From the NCBI GenBank assembly GCA_034670405.1, contig JAXDDX010000045.1, positions 2,826,501-2,890,500 on the forward strand: a stretch of 64,000 nt of DNA. Reading direction: 5' to 3'. The notes beneath the pieces are model-generated. The model was not told the DNA's origin. It ran no database searches and worked only from the letters and a program-made list of their open reading frames with translations. The position numbers and the translations under genes were made by a program. Every line of letters begins with the position of its first letter. The first letter of the stretch is position 1. The DNA is from Hoplostethus atlanticus. Lineage: Eukaryota > Chordata > Actinopteri > Trachichthyiformes > Trachichthyidae. Positions 49,555 through 64,000 of this stretch are shown piece after piece.

Positions 49555-49690
49555 ACTAATTACATTTGCTCTCTTTACTGTAACTGAGTAGCTTTGTGTG
49601 TACTTGTACTTTTTGAAGTCAGTAATTTTACTTAAGTATGTTTTGACTGAATTATTGCACTGCACTACATTTTAAATCACATCTTCTTTG
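49555..49690. repeat. Teleost dispersed repeat fragment (ACTTAAGTA family)
   Basis: GGAAGTAACTAATTACATTT, GTACTTGTACTTTTTGAAG and GCACTACATTTTAAATCAC match the same frequent teleost repeat as at 41800. Confidence 0.5.
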
Positions 49691-50671
49691 CCACTTCTTT
49701 CTTTCTGTCTGTGTAATAAGTAAGGTCCCTAACTCGAACAAATCAACAGTTGCTCTTCACCTTAGATGTTCTTCATTTGGCCACAAGAGGGCAGCAGAGT
49801 TAGACAAAGGTTCAGTTAATGTGTAGGTGTTTTGTCTGAGACAGGGAGACAGCATTTCCAAGCATGGCTCAACATTAGTAAAGCAGCTAAGGCTTGTAGT
49901 TGTAGCAGCAAATATGACACACCTGGTGAAGGTGAAGAGGAGTATCACTGAGGGGAGGGAAATCACTGATCCACTAATTGCATCAGCAACGCATCAGATT
50001 GGTGCAATGAGCCCAATGATGTGTCCATTCTCTTTTCCATTTCTTTCCATTTCAATTTTCTTTTTCATGTCAAGGAGAGGTTGAAGTACTTATGCTTGAT
50101 TGAAGTATTTAAATTTGACATAAATTGATTTGATTTGATGAATGTGATGAATGATGATGATGATGAATGTCTAGCATAAAACATTTATTTTCCAGCTTGA
50201 AGCAGACGACCTAGAGGAGCGAATCAGAGCTCAGTCACAGCATGAGCAAACCTGTCAGTCTTCAGTTATCAAATAACGTCAAAGACAAAAGGCTTTTAAG
50301 CATTGAAAATAACATTATATTGTAGTCAGTGTATTACTTAAGTTGAATTTTCAAGAGTGTTTATAAAAGCATTATTCTACCAGAGTATTTCTGATTTTGC
50401 TTAGAGCACTTTTTCCTCTTTTCCACCGATGGTATTCTGCTGTCGTGCCTGTGTAACAATGCTAATACTGTACGTTAAGTGAATGGTGTTGCGCCCCGGT
50501 GGTTCCTCTGACACACGACACCTGTCCACAGTTTCCATTACCAAAATAACACTGTGCAGTGAACTGTGGGTTTGGCCAAGCCCTTGTTTAGTGTTGGTGA
50601 GCAACGCCGCTGATCCTCATGACTCAATGTAGAAAGTATTCAGACAACATGCTCGCTCCATCAACTAGCCG

Positions 50672-50879
50672 TCAGGGTTTCGGACCCCCATTTGATAACA
50701 TTTTGTCCCAGGGACCCCGATATGAGATGGTATTTGTTGTTGATTTGGTATTGAATTATATAAGTCATCCTTATTTTTCTTAGTTTGTATTGAATTACAT
50801 TATAGTGAAAGTAAACTACTCCTCATTTTGCTCAGGATCCCCTGAAAAGCTCTTGACCCCACTTTGAGAACCACTGGAC
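50672..50879 (-). mobile_element. hAT-type MITE
   Basis: On the minus strand starts CCAGTGGTTCTCAAAGTGGG and ends GGGGGTCCGAAACCCTG, the usual hAT-MITE ends. About 208 bp; no clear 8-bp duplication. Confidence 0.6.
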
Positions 50880-51220
50880 ACCAGGAATATAGGTGAAAGC
50901 TATGATCCCCTATTGAGTTCATATGTTACATTGGTGAAATGAAAGAGGAGACAGGTTAAGGACGGACTTTGAGTGCTGGAACTCAGAAATTGAGACATAG
51001 ATTGTGGTTCAACTCCTGATATTTTGTACACTAAATGGAAAGTGCACAGGGAGGCTCGCTTTGTCCCCCTTTTCCTCTTCATGTAGTCTGCTTGTATGAC
51101 TTGATGTCAGATACAATAGCTGCTTGTATGTTGCATCATCAGCAGAGAGAAGGGAGGAGAGGAGGGTAATTGCGACCCAGGAGATACCCCCCTCTACCAG
51201 GCGAATGAGCGGGGCAACCA

Positions 51221-51262
51221 TGTGTGTGTGTGTGTGTGTGTGTTGCTGCTGCTGCTGCTGCA
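51221..51262. repeat. (GT)10 with adjacent (GCT)6
   Basis: Compound microsatellite in the gene-poor interval. Confidence 0.9.
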
Positions 51263-52254
51263 ATCACCTGCAATCCTTTCAACGCCCCGCCACTCCTGCT
51301 GGTTGCCTAGAGACAAGGTCACCTAGGCCACAGAGCTAATGATACCCAGAGAAGAGGAGGAGAAAGATGGAGACGAAGAGAGCGGGGTGGGGTGAAGAAA
51401 AAAAAAAAGGGGGGGGGTGCGTCTGTGATGTAGAATAGTACTGGTAAGAGGAGGGAAGAGAGGAAGGGAGGGATGATGGCGGAGACGGGGGTGTAGTTGT
51501 TAGAGAGACTGTAACTGTAACGTCACAGGTTTGAACAGCTACGTGTCCTGCTGAAGTGTCCTTGAGCAGGACACTGAGCCCCTACCTGCAGGTCGCTGTG
51601 GACAAAACCGCCGTGGTGTAATTTCACAGGAGGAGGGAAATCTAATGATGAAAGACAAACAGCAAGACCCTCCCCACCACCCCCCCACCCATCTCCACAC
51701 AACAAGACAAGATTCAATCATCGGCTAAGAGGGTGAAGGAAGCCACAGGCTAATTGATATAGGAATTAGTTTGTCCCGTCTCAGCTCACAGCTCATCTCA
51801 CCAGGTCAGCTTGGAGCCTCTGGAACAAAGAACAGCATCTAGAAAATGTACACTCTTGACAAAAACAGTTCTGTATAGTGCAGGGAAATGGTTTCTTAGG
51901 CATGTGCCATAGCAGAACCCCTTCATGGCTGTGAAGAACCCTGAAGAACGAAATGCTTCAAACCAGCAATGTTAAAAAAAACAACTTTGAAGCATCATGC
52001 TGGATTCTGTATTGTGATTCACCAGTTGCTTTTCTATTTGAACACATCAGAGGGTTTTTTGAGTCTTTATTGCTCCTTGGAGAACCGCTAGCCTGACCAA
52101 AGAACCCTTGAAGAACCCTCATTTTCCTGAGTGTGAGAACAGCAGGAGATCAATTGGTGGAAGGGAAGGTGGTGGAACAACATCAGCAACAGGCCCACTG
52201 CTGGGTTGACACAGCAACAGTGGTGGCAATTTCTCACCTTTGCACCATGCGGTG

Positions 52255-52267
52255 TGTGTGTGTGTGT

Positions 52268-52326
<59 letters not shown>
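52255..52326. repeat. (GT)n/(GA)n compound microsatellite
   Basis: Short GT run then about 55 bp of GA. Confidence 0.95.
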
Positions 52327-52328
<2 letters not shown>

Positions 52329-52466
52329 CGAAGGGAACCTCTTAATTGATTTCTTCCCTCAGGGATGTCATTTCATCATACTTGGTGTTTTTAACCCTTG
52401 TCTTACGCCAGCCTTGCAGCAGTCTGTCTTCACGGAGACGGAGAGCCTCCGAGGAATTACTAGCTC

Positions 52467-52468
52467 CA

Positions 52469-52534
<66 letters not shown>
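52467..52534. repeat. (GA)n microsatellite
   Basis: About 64 bp of pure GA; frames reading RERERE are artefacts of it. Confidence 0.95.
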
Positions 52535-52537
<3 letters not shown>

Positions 52538-55222
52538 ACTAGATATTCAAGAAGGAGGTGATGATAGAGGCCCTGTGAAAAAACTACCAAGGAACATGGG
52601 TGTAAAAGTCAATGTTCAGAGAAAAATTTGGACATTTCTACATTCTGTAGACCCTGAGGCAGATGCATCCTGAAACGATGCTCTGATGCAAAATCAAACA
52701 CTCTACTCAAAAACGTTACCTTGCATCTAATTCAAACTTTGCCTTTGGATGGCATCAAATACTCAGACACTACTGCAATGAATTGGGAACCATACGCGTT
52801 TTCCGAACAACCTCTATTTCAAATATCTAATGTTATTACCTGAATGTACGGGACAGTAAACTGAAATTTGGGTGAAAAAGTAAATGTAAAAACACGTCAA
52901 AAGTAAAAAATAATTCCCAAGCATTCAACTATTAAAATAAAAATAAATTAAAAAAACAGAAAGAAAGAAAATCCCATTTACTCTGCCTCAGCATCCTGCC
53001 TCTGGGCTGGGTCAGGCCGATGTCATCCCTGGTGCAGCGTCGTGGAAGTTTGTCAAAGAAAGTCAATTGCCACTCGAAGTTCTTTAAGCAGAGCGATCAT
53101 CCAGCTCAAACAGCATCAAAGCGTTTCTCTGCAGGATCTTCAGATCTTCATACCTACAAGTTACACAAAACCCCTTTCGGTTTACCTCAGGTCACGATGA
53201 CAAGGCGGTAGGAGAGACACAACAGTGTGGGGAAACAGATAACTGGGGGGCCTCTCAGTGCCGGGCCCCAAGGTGGTCTCCCAGGTGGCATCAGCTACTA
53301 CCACTACTGGTCTGGTTATAGATCAACTTTGGCTATACTCTTTGTCCCGCTACAACTACAGTACCACGGATCCCATCAGACACAAATGTTCTCCTTACCT
53401 TTCTTCTTCCTCTTCCTCTCAGTTGTACTCTTCGTCTTCCTCCAGCTCTTTCTGCGTTGTTTGGATCCATTGTTCCAACGCGTAGAGGAACTCACCTGTG
53501 GCCCTATTTATGATTGGTGTGTTAACAATTTTGCTTCTTCGTGTTTGCACCTTGAGAATTGTGTGTGATTGAGTTCAGGTTGTGACGTCTTGAGTTATAT
53601 TTTATAACTATATAGTTATATTATATTGGATGCCAGCACTTCCTGAGTGAGCACGTGGTCCAACCTTGTGCTTTATGAAGAGATTTGTATGAAGAGTTTT
53701 GCACAAAAGGTTCAACAAATCTGCAACGTGGGTGAAAACAAGTGAATAGTGTTCATAGTTTTGGGAAATGTTTCTTTTGGTAGCTGACCAGATAGAACCA
53801 GTTTTAGTGTCAGTCAACTAAAGCAGGTCGTCTGGTTTCCTTACCTATAAGTGGAGTGCACATACAGGTAAACACCCTGTCTACTGTCTACAGGTGCATT
53901 CAAAACCTTTCACCCAGAGTGAACACACCCTAACTGGCCACGCCCACAGCGGCCTCATACCGTGGTAAACCTGATCCAGTTTGACAAGGGTGATGGCGAA
54001 GCTGCAGAGTTGCTTTCCCCTCACTTTGATTGTGTGAAAGTTCATAATGTTGTTTTAGCAAGGTGGATACCGGCAGCATATTGAGAGCAGTAGTGATACA
54101 CGGGGCAACACAGTCCAAGACAACTCGTCTTAGCGTTGTTGCTTTAGTCACTTATTTGAACCGAGTTTTGACTGTGTCTCGCTTTTTCTGCCCATGGAGA
54201 CATTGCCTGAGCACATCCCCTGGTGTTTCCTATATTTCTACCATTCAGCTCAAAGTTGAACTCAGGTGAGCTGAGATAGCCTGCGAACACACTGACTATA
54301 GCTGTTGGAACAGGCATGGGAAGGACAATACAGAATATGGTTGTAGAGGCGCCTGGGGAAATTGAAAGGAAAGAGTTGATTGTGTTGGTGCAGGAACTCT
54401 CTGGGTTTATTTTGTTATAAAATCCATCTGTAACCTAAAATTACAAAAAACTGAACCCCTGTGACCACAGTGTGACAACAAATTTTATTAATTTGACATA
54501 GCACCTAATGGCACATTTGCTACAGACCATCATAATTTCAGCTATATGATGTTACCATTAAAGGCCGGGCGACATTAAATAGGAGCAAAGTGTTTGAATT
54601 GTTCCACTCAACTTAATAAATGTTAAAAAAAAAATATCCTGCTTCATGCTCAGTGCAAACAGGCTGCTACCTACCTGCCATAAATATGAGGAAATAATGA
54701 GACGGGAAAAATAAATAAAGTACTAAGAGTTTAAATGTTTCACTCTTGCGGTGTATTCAACATGCTTAACTAGTAACGAGCAACATTTCAAAACACTTTG
54801 TGCTGTAAAACCCAGCTTTCTTATATTATCATTATCCAACTTCAAGTTCTAGATTCACCACAATGTTTTTAGTTCACATATATAAAAACATATACAATTC
54901 AAAGTTAAAACAAACAGTAAAAAACAAAGCACAAGCTCCATAGGGCATGATTAAGTTACATTACTAGGTCAGTGTATAAGGCATACAAAAACAACATTCC
55001 ATACGTTACTGGTGAGGTTACTATGAAAAAGTGTCACAGTCAGTGCAACAGTCACAGACCGTATGAGGTACAAGGTTGTTCAACTTGATACCGAACATTA
55101 AAATCGGTCTAACGCCGAATTTCTAATCAGCCTAAATCAAATTCACTGTTGCATTGCAACCAATCGCAAGTTCTCATCCGAAAAGGAAATCAAATATATT
55201 CAGTGTTCGTGGAGGTCGGGGT

Positions 55223-58200
55223 TTAATTCAAGGTGCTGTCCACGTAGGCCTGGATCCTTTCTCTGTGGGATTGGCTGAAGCAGTGGCCAATGGCCTGCTC
55301 CGTTTCCTGGATCCGCCGTTGGAAGCGGTCCTGGTCGCGCGCCATTTCTTCCCAGTGTCCTTTGCGAGACGCCTGCCGAGCGAACAGCCAGGTACGCATT
55401 ACGTGGACTTGGATGAGAGGAGAGAACCGCACCTGAAATCCACAAGTAATAAAAAAAAGTCAAACATCATTGGAAGGTAAACTCCAGCAACACGGTGCTC
55501 ATAAGGCATTATAAGGCATCATCAGCACATTGTAAGAACATTGTGAGTGCATGACACATAAATACTCATAACTGATGCGGTTGAGTATGTGTTAATGACA
55601 TTATATCTAATGTAATGTTCTGTTCTGTTTCTTATGATGTCTTTGTTTATATTTCTGATGTTCTTGTGCTCAATGCACTTCAATTCAAATATTACCCAAA
55701 TTAAAGCATCAATGACAGAACATTGTAATGTTTTGGGGATTTCAAAATGTATTTGAAAGTACCCTACAAAGTAGTAAATACACAAGAAACAAAACGAACC
55801 ACTAAAGACCACGTGTTTTCAGTTGTCAGACTTTCAGCTTTTCTAGACGTGACTGATTGCCTGTTTTTCTGCCTCGTGATGTAACGGGGTCAGAGAGACT
55901 TTGTAACGCTGCTGCAACACCAATTAGTCAACGTGAAAGTCAAACTCTCTGCTGACTCGCTGGAGTCACATGTCTGCCTTAGTCATGACGACCCGCAGCG
56001 TTGCCAGCCAACACCAAACAACAACTCAGCTAAACACACCAGTACACTGTGTATGGCCTTCTGAGGCAGGAGTTATATACGTGTCTATACATTATTGATA
56101 AGTCTCTCTCAATAAAGCTGTGGATGTACTTCATGATGGAGTATGATCAATATATACAGCATTACTACTACTACTAACAATGTATAGGATGTATTATTTA
56201 TATTATTAGGTATATTTCCACGCTGTACATATATCCTATTACTATTTTCTGCTGCAATAAACCCAAATTCCCCACATGGATTATTAAAGTTGTGTTTGTT
56301 ATGGCGTACTTTGAATGTTAAAGGATTGACAGTTCATGTGTAAGTACTATTAAATAGTGAATAGTGACCTTTTTCTGGGTGGTGTTGGCCTGACTCTCCT
56401 TCCTCTCCTCTGGAGGTGACTCAGATGTTTGTCCAGGTCTTTTCCAGGGCACCAGAGTTGTGTCTGGGTGACAGTGACACTTTAACTGTCTCTCTGGCAG
56501 GATGGGCTTGGTGGCGCTGGATTTCTTGGGGTTCACCGCCTCTTCTTCGTGTTTCTTGTACAAGGAGGGTGGACTTTGTTCAGGGTGGATGCTGGAGGCA
56601 TCTGTGGTTCTTGGGGAGCTCTGGATGCAGGCCTGGAAGTTGAGAGGATGGTATGGGTCATCACTTTGACAGACGGACTTCCACAGCTGCTCTTCTTCGT
56701 CGTCCTCTGATGAAGGTGTGAAGCTGCTCTCCTCCTCGGTGTTGGTGTCCAACTTGGAGCAAGGTGCAGAAAGCGAGGCCTTTTGAGGCCCCTGGCAGGG
56801 AGAGAGTGTTGATTTGGTGATTTGAGGAGATGCACAAGCGGTGAAACACATGGGGTTGTAGGGGTCTACAGGGCTGCTGAAGAACTCCCAAAGCCTGTCA
56901 CTCTCCTCCTTGTCGAGGTCGGGGCAAGAACTGTCCGAACTGCCCCAACTGCTCTCGCTGTCAGAACGACTGACCCAGAAGTTCAGGCCCCGGGGCCCCA
57001 GGAGCTCCTCGCTGGCCTTACCCACTGACTTACAGTCAGTATCACCTTTGTCCCTCGCTTCGCTTTTACTTTTCCCCATGTTTGTTGAAATGCAGGCAGA
57101 GAAAAAGAAGGGGTTGTAAGGGTCACTAGATTTGGACAGGGACTCCCAAAGTGCTCTACTTTCCTCGCTGTCAAATTCTCCTATGTTCTGATCTTCCTCG
57201 CTACTCCAGTGAGAGCCTCTCTCCTCTTCTGAAATGTCGTGTTTGAAGACTTTCTCGGTGCCCTTGTTACAGGTGTCGTCTGCACCGGAGCTGTCGGTGC
57301 TCGATACAAAGATGTTCCAGTCGCCGGGGAATCCCATTTTCCAGCTGGGATGGTGTCCGAGGAAGATGCTGTCTTCTTTGCCGGCGGTTCTGGAGACAAA
57401 GTCGTCCACTAGACCACAGCACAGGTCGTCGGCGCGTAGGCTAGACAGCAGGGCCTCGGCGGTGGATGTCCCGGGGAAGGGATCGCCAACATCGGCGCAG
57501 AAATTTGAGAGGGGATTCGAACTACCGACCATGACTCCGTTGTCTCCGTCAAACAACGAGGAGAACAGGAAGGACTCGGTTGGGTTTGTCGCCGTGCTCA
57601 TGTGCTGGACGCGCTGACCCGTCTCGTCGGTGATTCTCACATGAAGCTCGAACCTGAACATCTGGAAAACTGAAAATTACAGAGGACAATGTGAGAAACC
57701 AACTAACTACCAACATAAACAAAAATCTATATTTTCAGAAAGGCATTACTTCATTTAGAAGACCCTATCCTCATAACTTAGCCTGTTGACTGTATGAAAA
57801 ACTATAGTAATCCTATAAGAAATATATGGTTTCTATGTAAAAAAAAAAAACGCTCACAGTCGCTTTACTGTAAATCTCATAAGAGATTAAAAATGCCATC
57901 AAGTACAATACGGTCACTATAAACCCACTATTGAGGCACGCAAATCCCCATAGTACTATTATAGTGATACCATAACATATAGGAAATACCATAAAGTTTA
58001 GGATAGAGTACTCACTATAGAGTACCTATATTAATGATTTTCTTTAGGGGTACTATGATATATACTATAGATTTGTCGTTTATCTCTATACCAGCCCTGA
58101 AACTGAGTGAAGTGACTTTCGGTGGGTTTGCACATTTCTAGGTAACGTTACAGTAATGGATCACAGCGGATTAAAGTTGCCACAGTATTGAGACTATGAA

Positions 58201-58415
58201 GGAACACACAGAAACCGTTTAATCAGAGCCAAACAACCGGGTGTCAAATTACCTGACATGAAGCTGTAGTAAATAACCTGGACCAACAGCCGAAGTTGTT
58301 CCCACAGGACGGTGAGTATCTGTTTGGTCCACGGTAAAAGCGCCAGTCCCCCGCTGCCGAAACTCTCCATCGCGGTCCGGTCCAAACCCTTCGCGGTACT
58401 AACACTCGTAGCCAT
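55223..58415 (-). CDS. ppp1r15b: PP1 regulatory subunit 15B (CReP), eIF2alpha phosphatase targeting subunit, 557 aa
   Basis: Brings protein phosphatase 1 to phosphorylated eIF2alpha, reversing the integrated stress response, usually at ER membranes. Exons: 58253-58415, 56369-57669, 55223-55432 (1674 nt, in frame). The chosen ATG at 58413-58415 sits in AAAATGG. Residues about 18-50 form a hydrophobic membrane-associating helix ([20 protein letters not shown]). Three acidic repeats end in DPYNP or DPYHP near residues 237, 323 and 392, as in human PPP1R15B (LWNSFCxSDDPYNPLNF). The PP1-binding RVxF motif is K488-V-R-F491, made across the last intron. The C-terminal block around [19 protein letters not shown] (from W515) is the eIF2alpha/actin-contact region. 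The DPYNP repeats and the [12 protein letters not shown] tail favour 15B over 15A (GADD34). A 3' UTR may run to AATAAA at 54484-54489. Confidence 0.93.
55433..56368. other. ppp1r15b intron 2
   Basis: About 940 bp, AT-rich, non-coding; it splits the PP1-binding KVRF motif between lysine and valine, the same place as an intron-interrupted motif would need to be read for function. No element recognised. Confidence 0.6.
57670..58252. other. ppp1r15b intron 1
   Basis: About 580 bp, AT-rich with a run of A near 57840-57850. Donor GTAATT (58247-58252) and acceptor TTTTCAG (57670-57676) set the frame. Confidence 0.6.
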
Positions 58416-58461
58416 TTTCCAACCCTCTTCTTGGATTAACGGCGATAATGTCAAAAATTCC

Positions 58462-58548
58462 TCACGTATTCTGATACTCCTCGTCGAAAACCAACAAATG
58501 TCGCGTATTTGTCAGTGTCAGGTATGCGGCGATGTGTTGTCGCTTCAT
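58462..58548 (-). promoter_or_regulatory. Upstream ORF 2 in the ppp1r15b leader (28 codons)
   Basis: An ATG at 58546-58548 opens a 28-codon frame (starts MKRQQHIAAYLTLTN) that ends in TGA at 58462-58464, 46 nt before the main ATG. Vertebrate PPP1R15A and PPP1R15B mRNAs are known to use upstream ORFs to keep being translated when eIF2alpha is phosphorylated. That this peptide does so here is inferred from position and family. The transcription start was not observed. Confidence 0.6.
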
Positions 58549-58584
58549 TTTTCAGCTGGTTCCCGTCCTTTCAGATCTCGTTCG

Positions 58585-58611
58585 TCAAATGTTTAGATGT
58601 ATTTTCTCCAT
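58585..58611 (-). promoter_or_regulatory. Upstream ORF 1 in the ppp1r15b leader (8 codons)
   Basis: An ATG at 58609-58611 gives MEKIHLNI and stops at 58585-58587, 36 nt before uORF 2. Its presence in the mRNA depends on the start site lying above 58611, which the CRE and TATA-like signals near 58677-58702 make likely. Confidence 0.5.
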
Positions 58612-58676
58612 ATTTCCAGTTGTGTCTTGTCGTCGTCGTTGTAGTAGAGATGAATGTCTGAAGATTGCAACAGTGC

Positions 58677-58719
58677 CTTAAAATAAACAAGCCGTGACGT
58701 CAAGCAGCGTTCTGATTGG
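58677..58719 (-). promoter_or_regulatory. ppp1r15b core promoter: CCAAT box, full CRE, TATA-like stretch
   Basis: Reading along the gene, CCAAT lies at 58715-58719, the palindromic cAMP/ATF element TGACGTCA at 58695-58702, and a TTTATTTTAAG stretch near 58677-58687. This order and spacing suit a start site around 58640-58660. The block is followed by the two-uORF leader. CRE sites bind CREB/ATF factors; which one acts here is not shown by sequence. Confidence 0.55.
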
Positions 58720-59210
58720 ACACGGGAGGTGTCACTCTTCTGAGCTCTCGCCCTTTTATTGTAAACACGCCCTCAGATTACGTTTACGTGTGACGCATGG
58801 AAAGTGCTTGTAATTTCCCCAAACAGCATAAGGAAAGCCCTTTTCATAGCCGCCCCCGCCAATATCAAACGTTCAATTAATGGTCTGAAACAGAAATTGA
58901 CGTCATGTTATTGCTTGTAAAGAGTTATCTGCAGTCAAGACTACATGTAATAAAAATCACTTTCCATACATGCATCCCAACTCGTCTCATCTTTAATTTT
59001 ACAGCCGATATTGTCCTCCATGTATAGAAAACGCTCGTCGACTATGATTAAACCAAAATCCCACAGGTGATTCATTGTAAATAAAGTCCAGTCGCCAGAT
59101 TCTCAAATGGACTCGAATTACAAAACTGACCAGTTGTCATAGTACTTCAGCATAATGTTAAAAGAAAACCCAAAACAACAAAACACAAGACAACAACTTC
59201 CAATCAAATT

Positions 59211-59216
59211 TTTATT
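59211..59216 (-). terminator. rps13 polyadenylation signal
   Basis: AATAAA on the minus strand, 20 nt after the stop codon of rps13. No other canonical signal lies between the stop and the ppp1r15b promoter. Confidence 0.75.
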
Positions 59217-59235
59217 AATCCAAAAAGTGTAGAGT

Positions 59236-63883
<4,648 letters not shown>

Positions 63884-64000
63884 CTGTAGGAGATATAAGA
63901 GTAGTTAGACACCTTGTCACTTTGACAGAGGGACAAAATGGTGCTACAAACAAGTTGACAGGCATGTGCAAAGGCAATGGCTAGGAACTGTATTTTTAAG

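Larger units (their letters stand above)
43600..54400. other. Gene-poor interval between lamb4 and ppp1r15b
   Basis: About 10.8 kb where I find no credible host exon on either strand. It holds MITE and Tc1 relics, microsatellites (46619-46681, 48960-49007, 51221-51262, 52255-52326, 52467-52534), a perfect inverted repeat (48627-48667) and AT-rich DNA. The lamb4 promoter must lie near its left edge. Confidence 0.6.

Noticed and set aside
52240-52590. Arg-Glu and Ser-Leu repeat ORFs
   Set aside because: Products of two (GA)n tracts, no coding evidence.
53227-53568. 113-codon plus-strand ORF with a hydrophobic, Ser/Phe/Leu-rich part
   Set aside because: No recognised domain, TCTTCC-type simple sequence in the middle, and no splice or promoter context.
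56318-56368. Read-through C-terminus of the large ppp1r15b exon (VTIHYLIV...)
   Set aside because: It is intron sequence after the donor at 56363-56368; splicing to 55432 completes the KVRF motif.

Overview
This is vertebrate, almost certainly teleost, genomic DNA. The genes are cut into many short exons with GT-AG (twice GC-AG) introns. The spaces between hold fish-type L2/Rex-like LINE tails, hAT and Tc1/mariner relics, tRNA-derived repeats and very many CA, GA and GACA microsatellites. I could not fix the species.

All four recognisable protein genes lie on the minus strand. (1) Positions 167-10577 hold the 5' part of laminin beta-1 (lamb1): signal peptide, LN domain and the start of the first LE repeats, with the rest beyond the left edge. 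(2) Positions 14878-43568 hold a complete laminin beta-4 (lamb4) gene. I resolved 34 coding exons; their lengths sum to 5385 nt, which is exactly 1794 codons plus a stop, with matching splice phases throughout. lamb1 and lamb4 lie head-to-tail about 4.3 kb apart, as LAMB1 and LAMB4 do in human, and four of the first eight exons have identical lengths in the two genes. (3) Positions 55223-58415 hold a three-exon ppp1r15b (CReP), the constitutive PP1 regulator that dephosphorylates eIF2alpha, with two upstream ORFs and a CCAAT/CRE promoter. (4) Positions 59236-63883 hold exons 2-6 of rps13 (uS15); its first exon lies beyond the right edge.

The rest is introns and two gene-poor stretches (about 10.75-14.88 kb and 43.6-54.4 kb). 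These hold LINE fragments, MITEs, a Ty3/Gypsy integrase fossil joined to a LINE tail, 60-bp minisatellites whose units carry tRNA-like A and B boxes, and long dinucleotide tracts.

lamb1 and lamb4 encode basement-membrane beta chains that join alpha and gamma chains through their C-terminal coiled coils. ppp1r15b and rps13 both concern translation, but I see no functional link between the pairs. Points most worth checking are a tandem duplication in rps13 intron 3 that recreates a splice acceptor and could form a 34-nt poison exon, the two-uORF leader of ppp1r15b, two GC-AG introns and three microsatellite-embedded splice sites in lamb4, and an apparent 1-nt frameshift in lamb1 exon 7.
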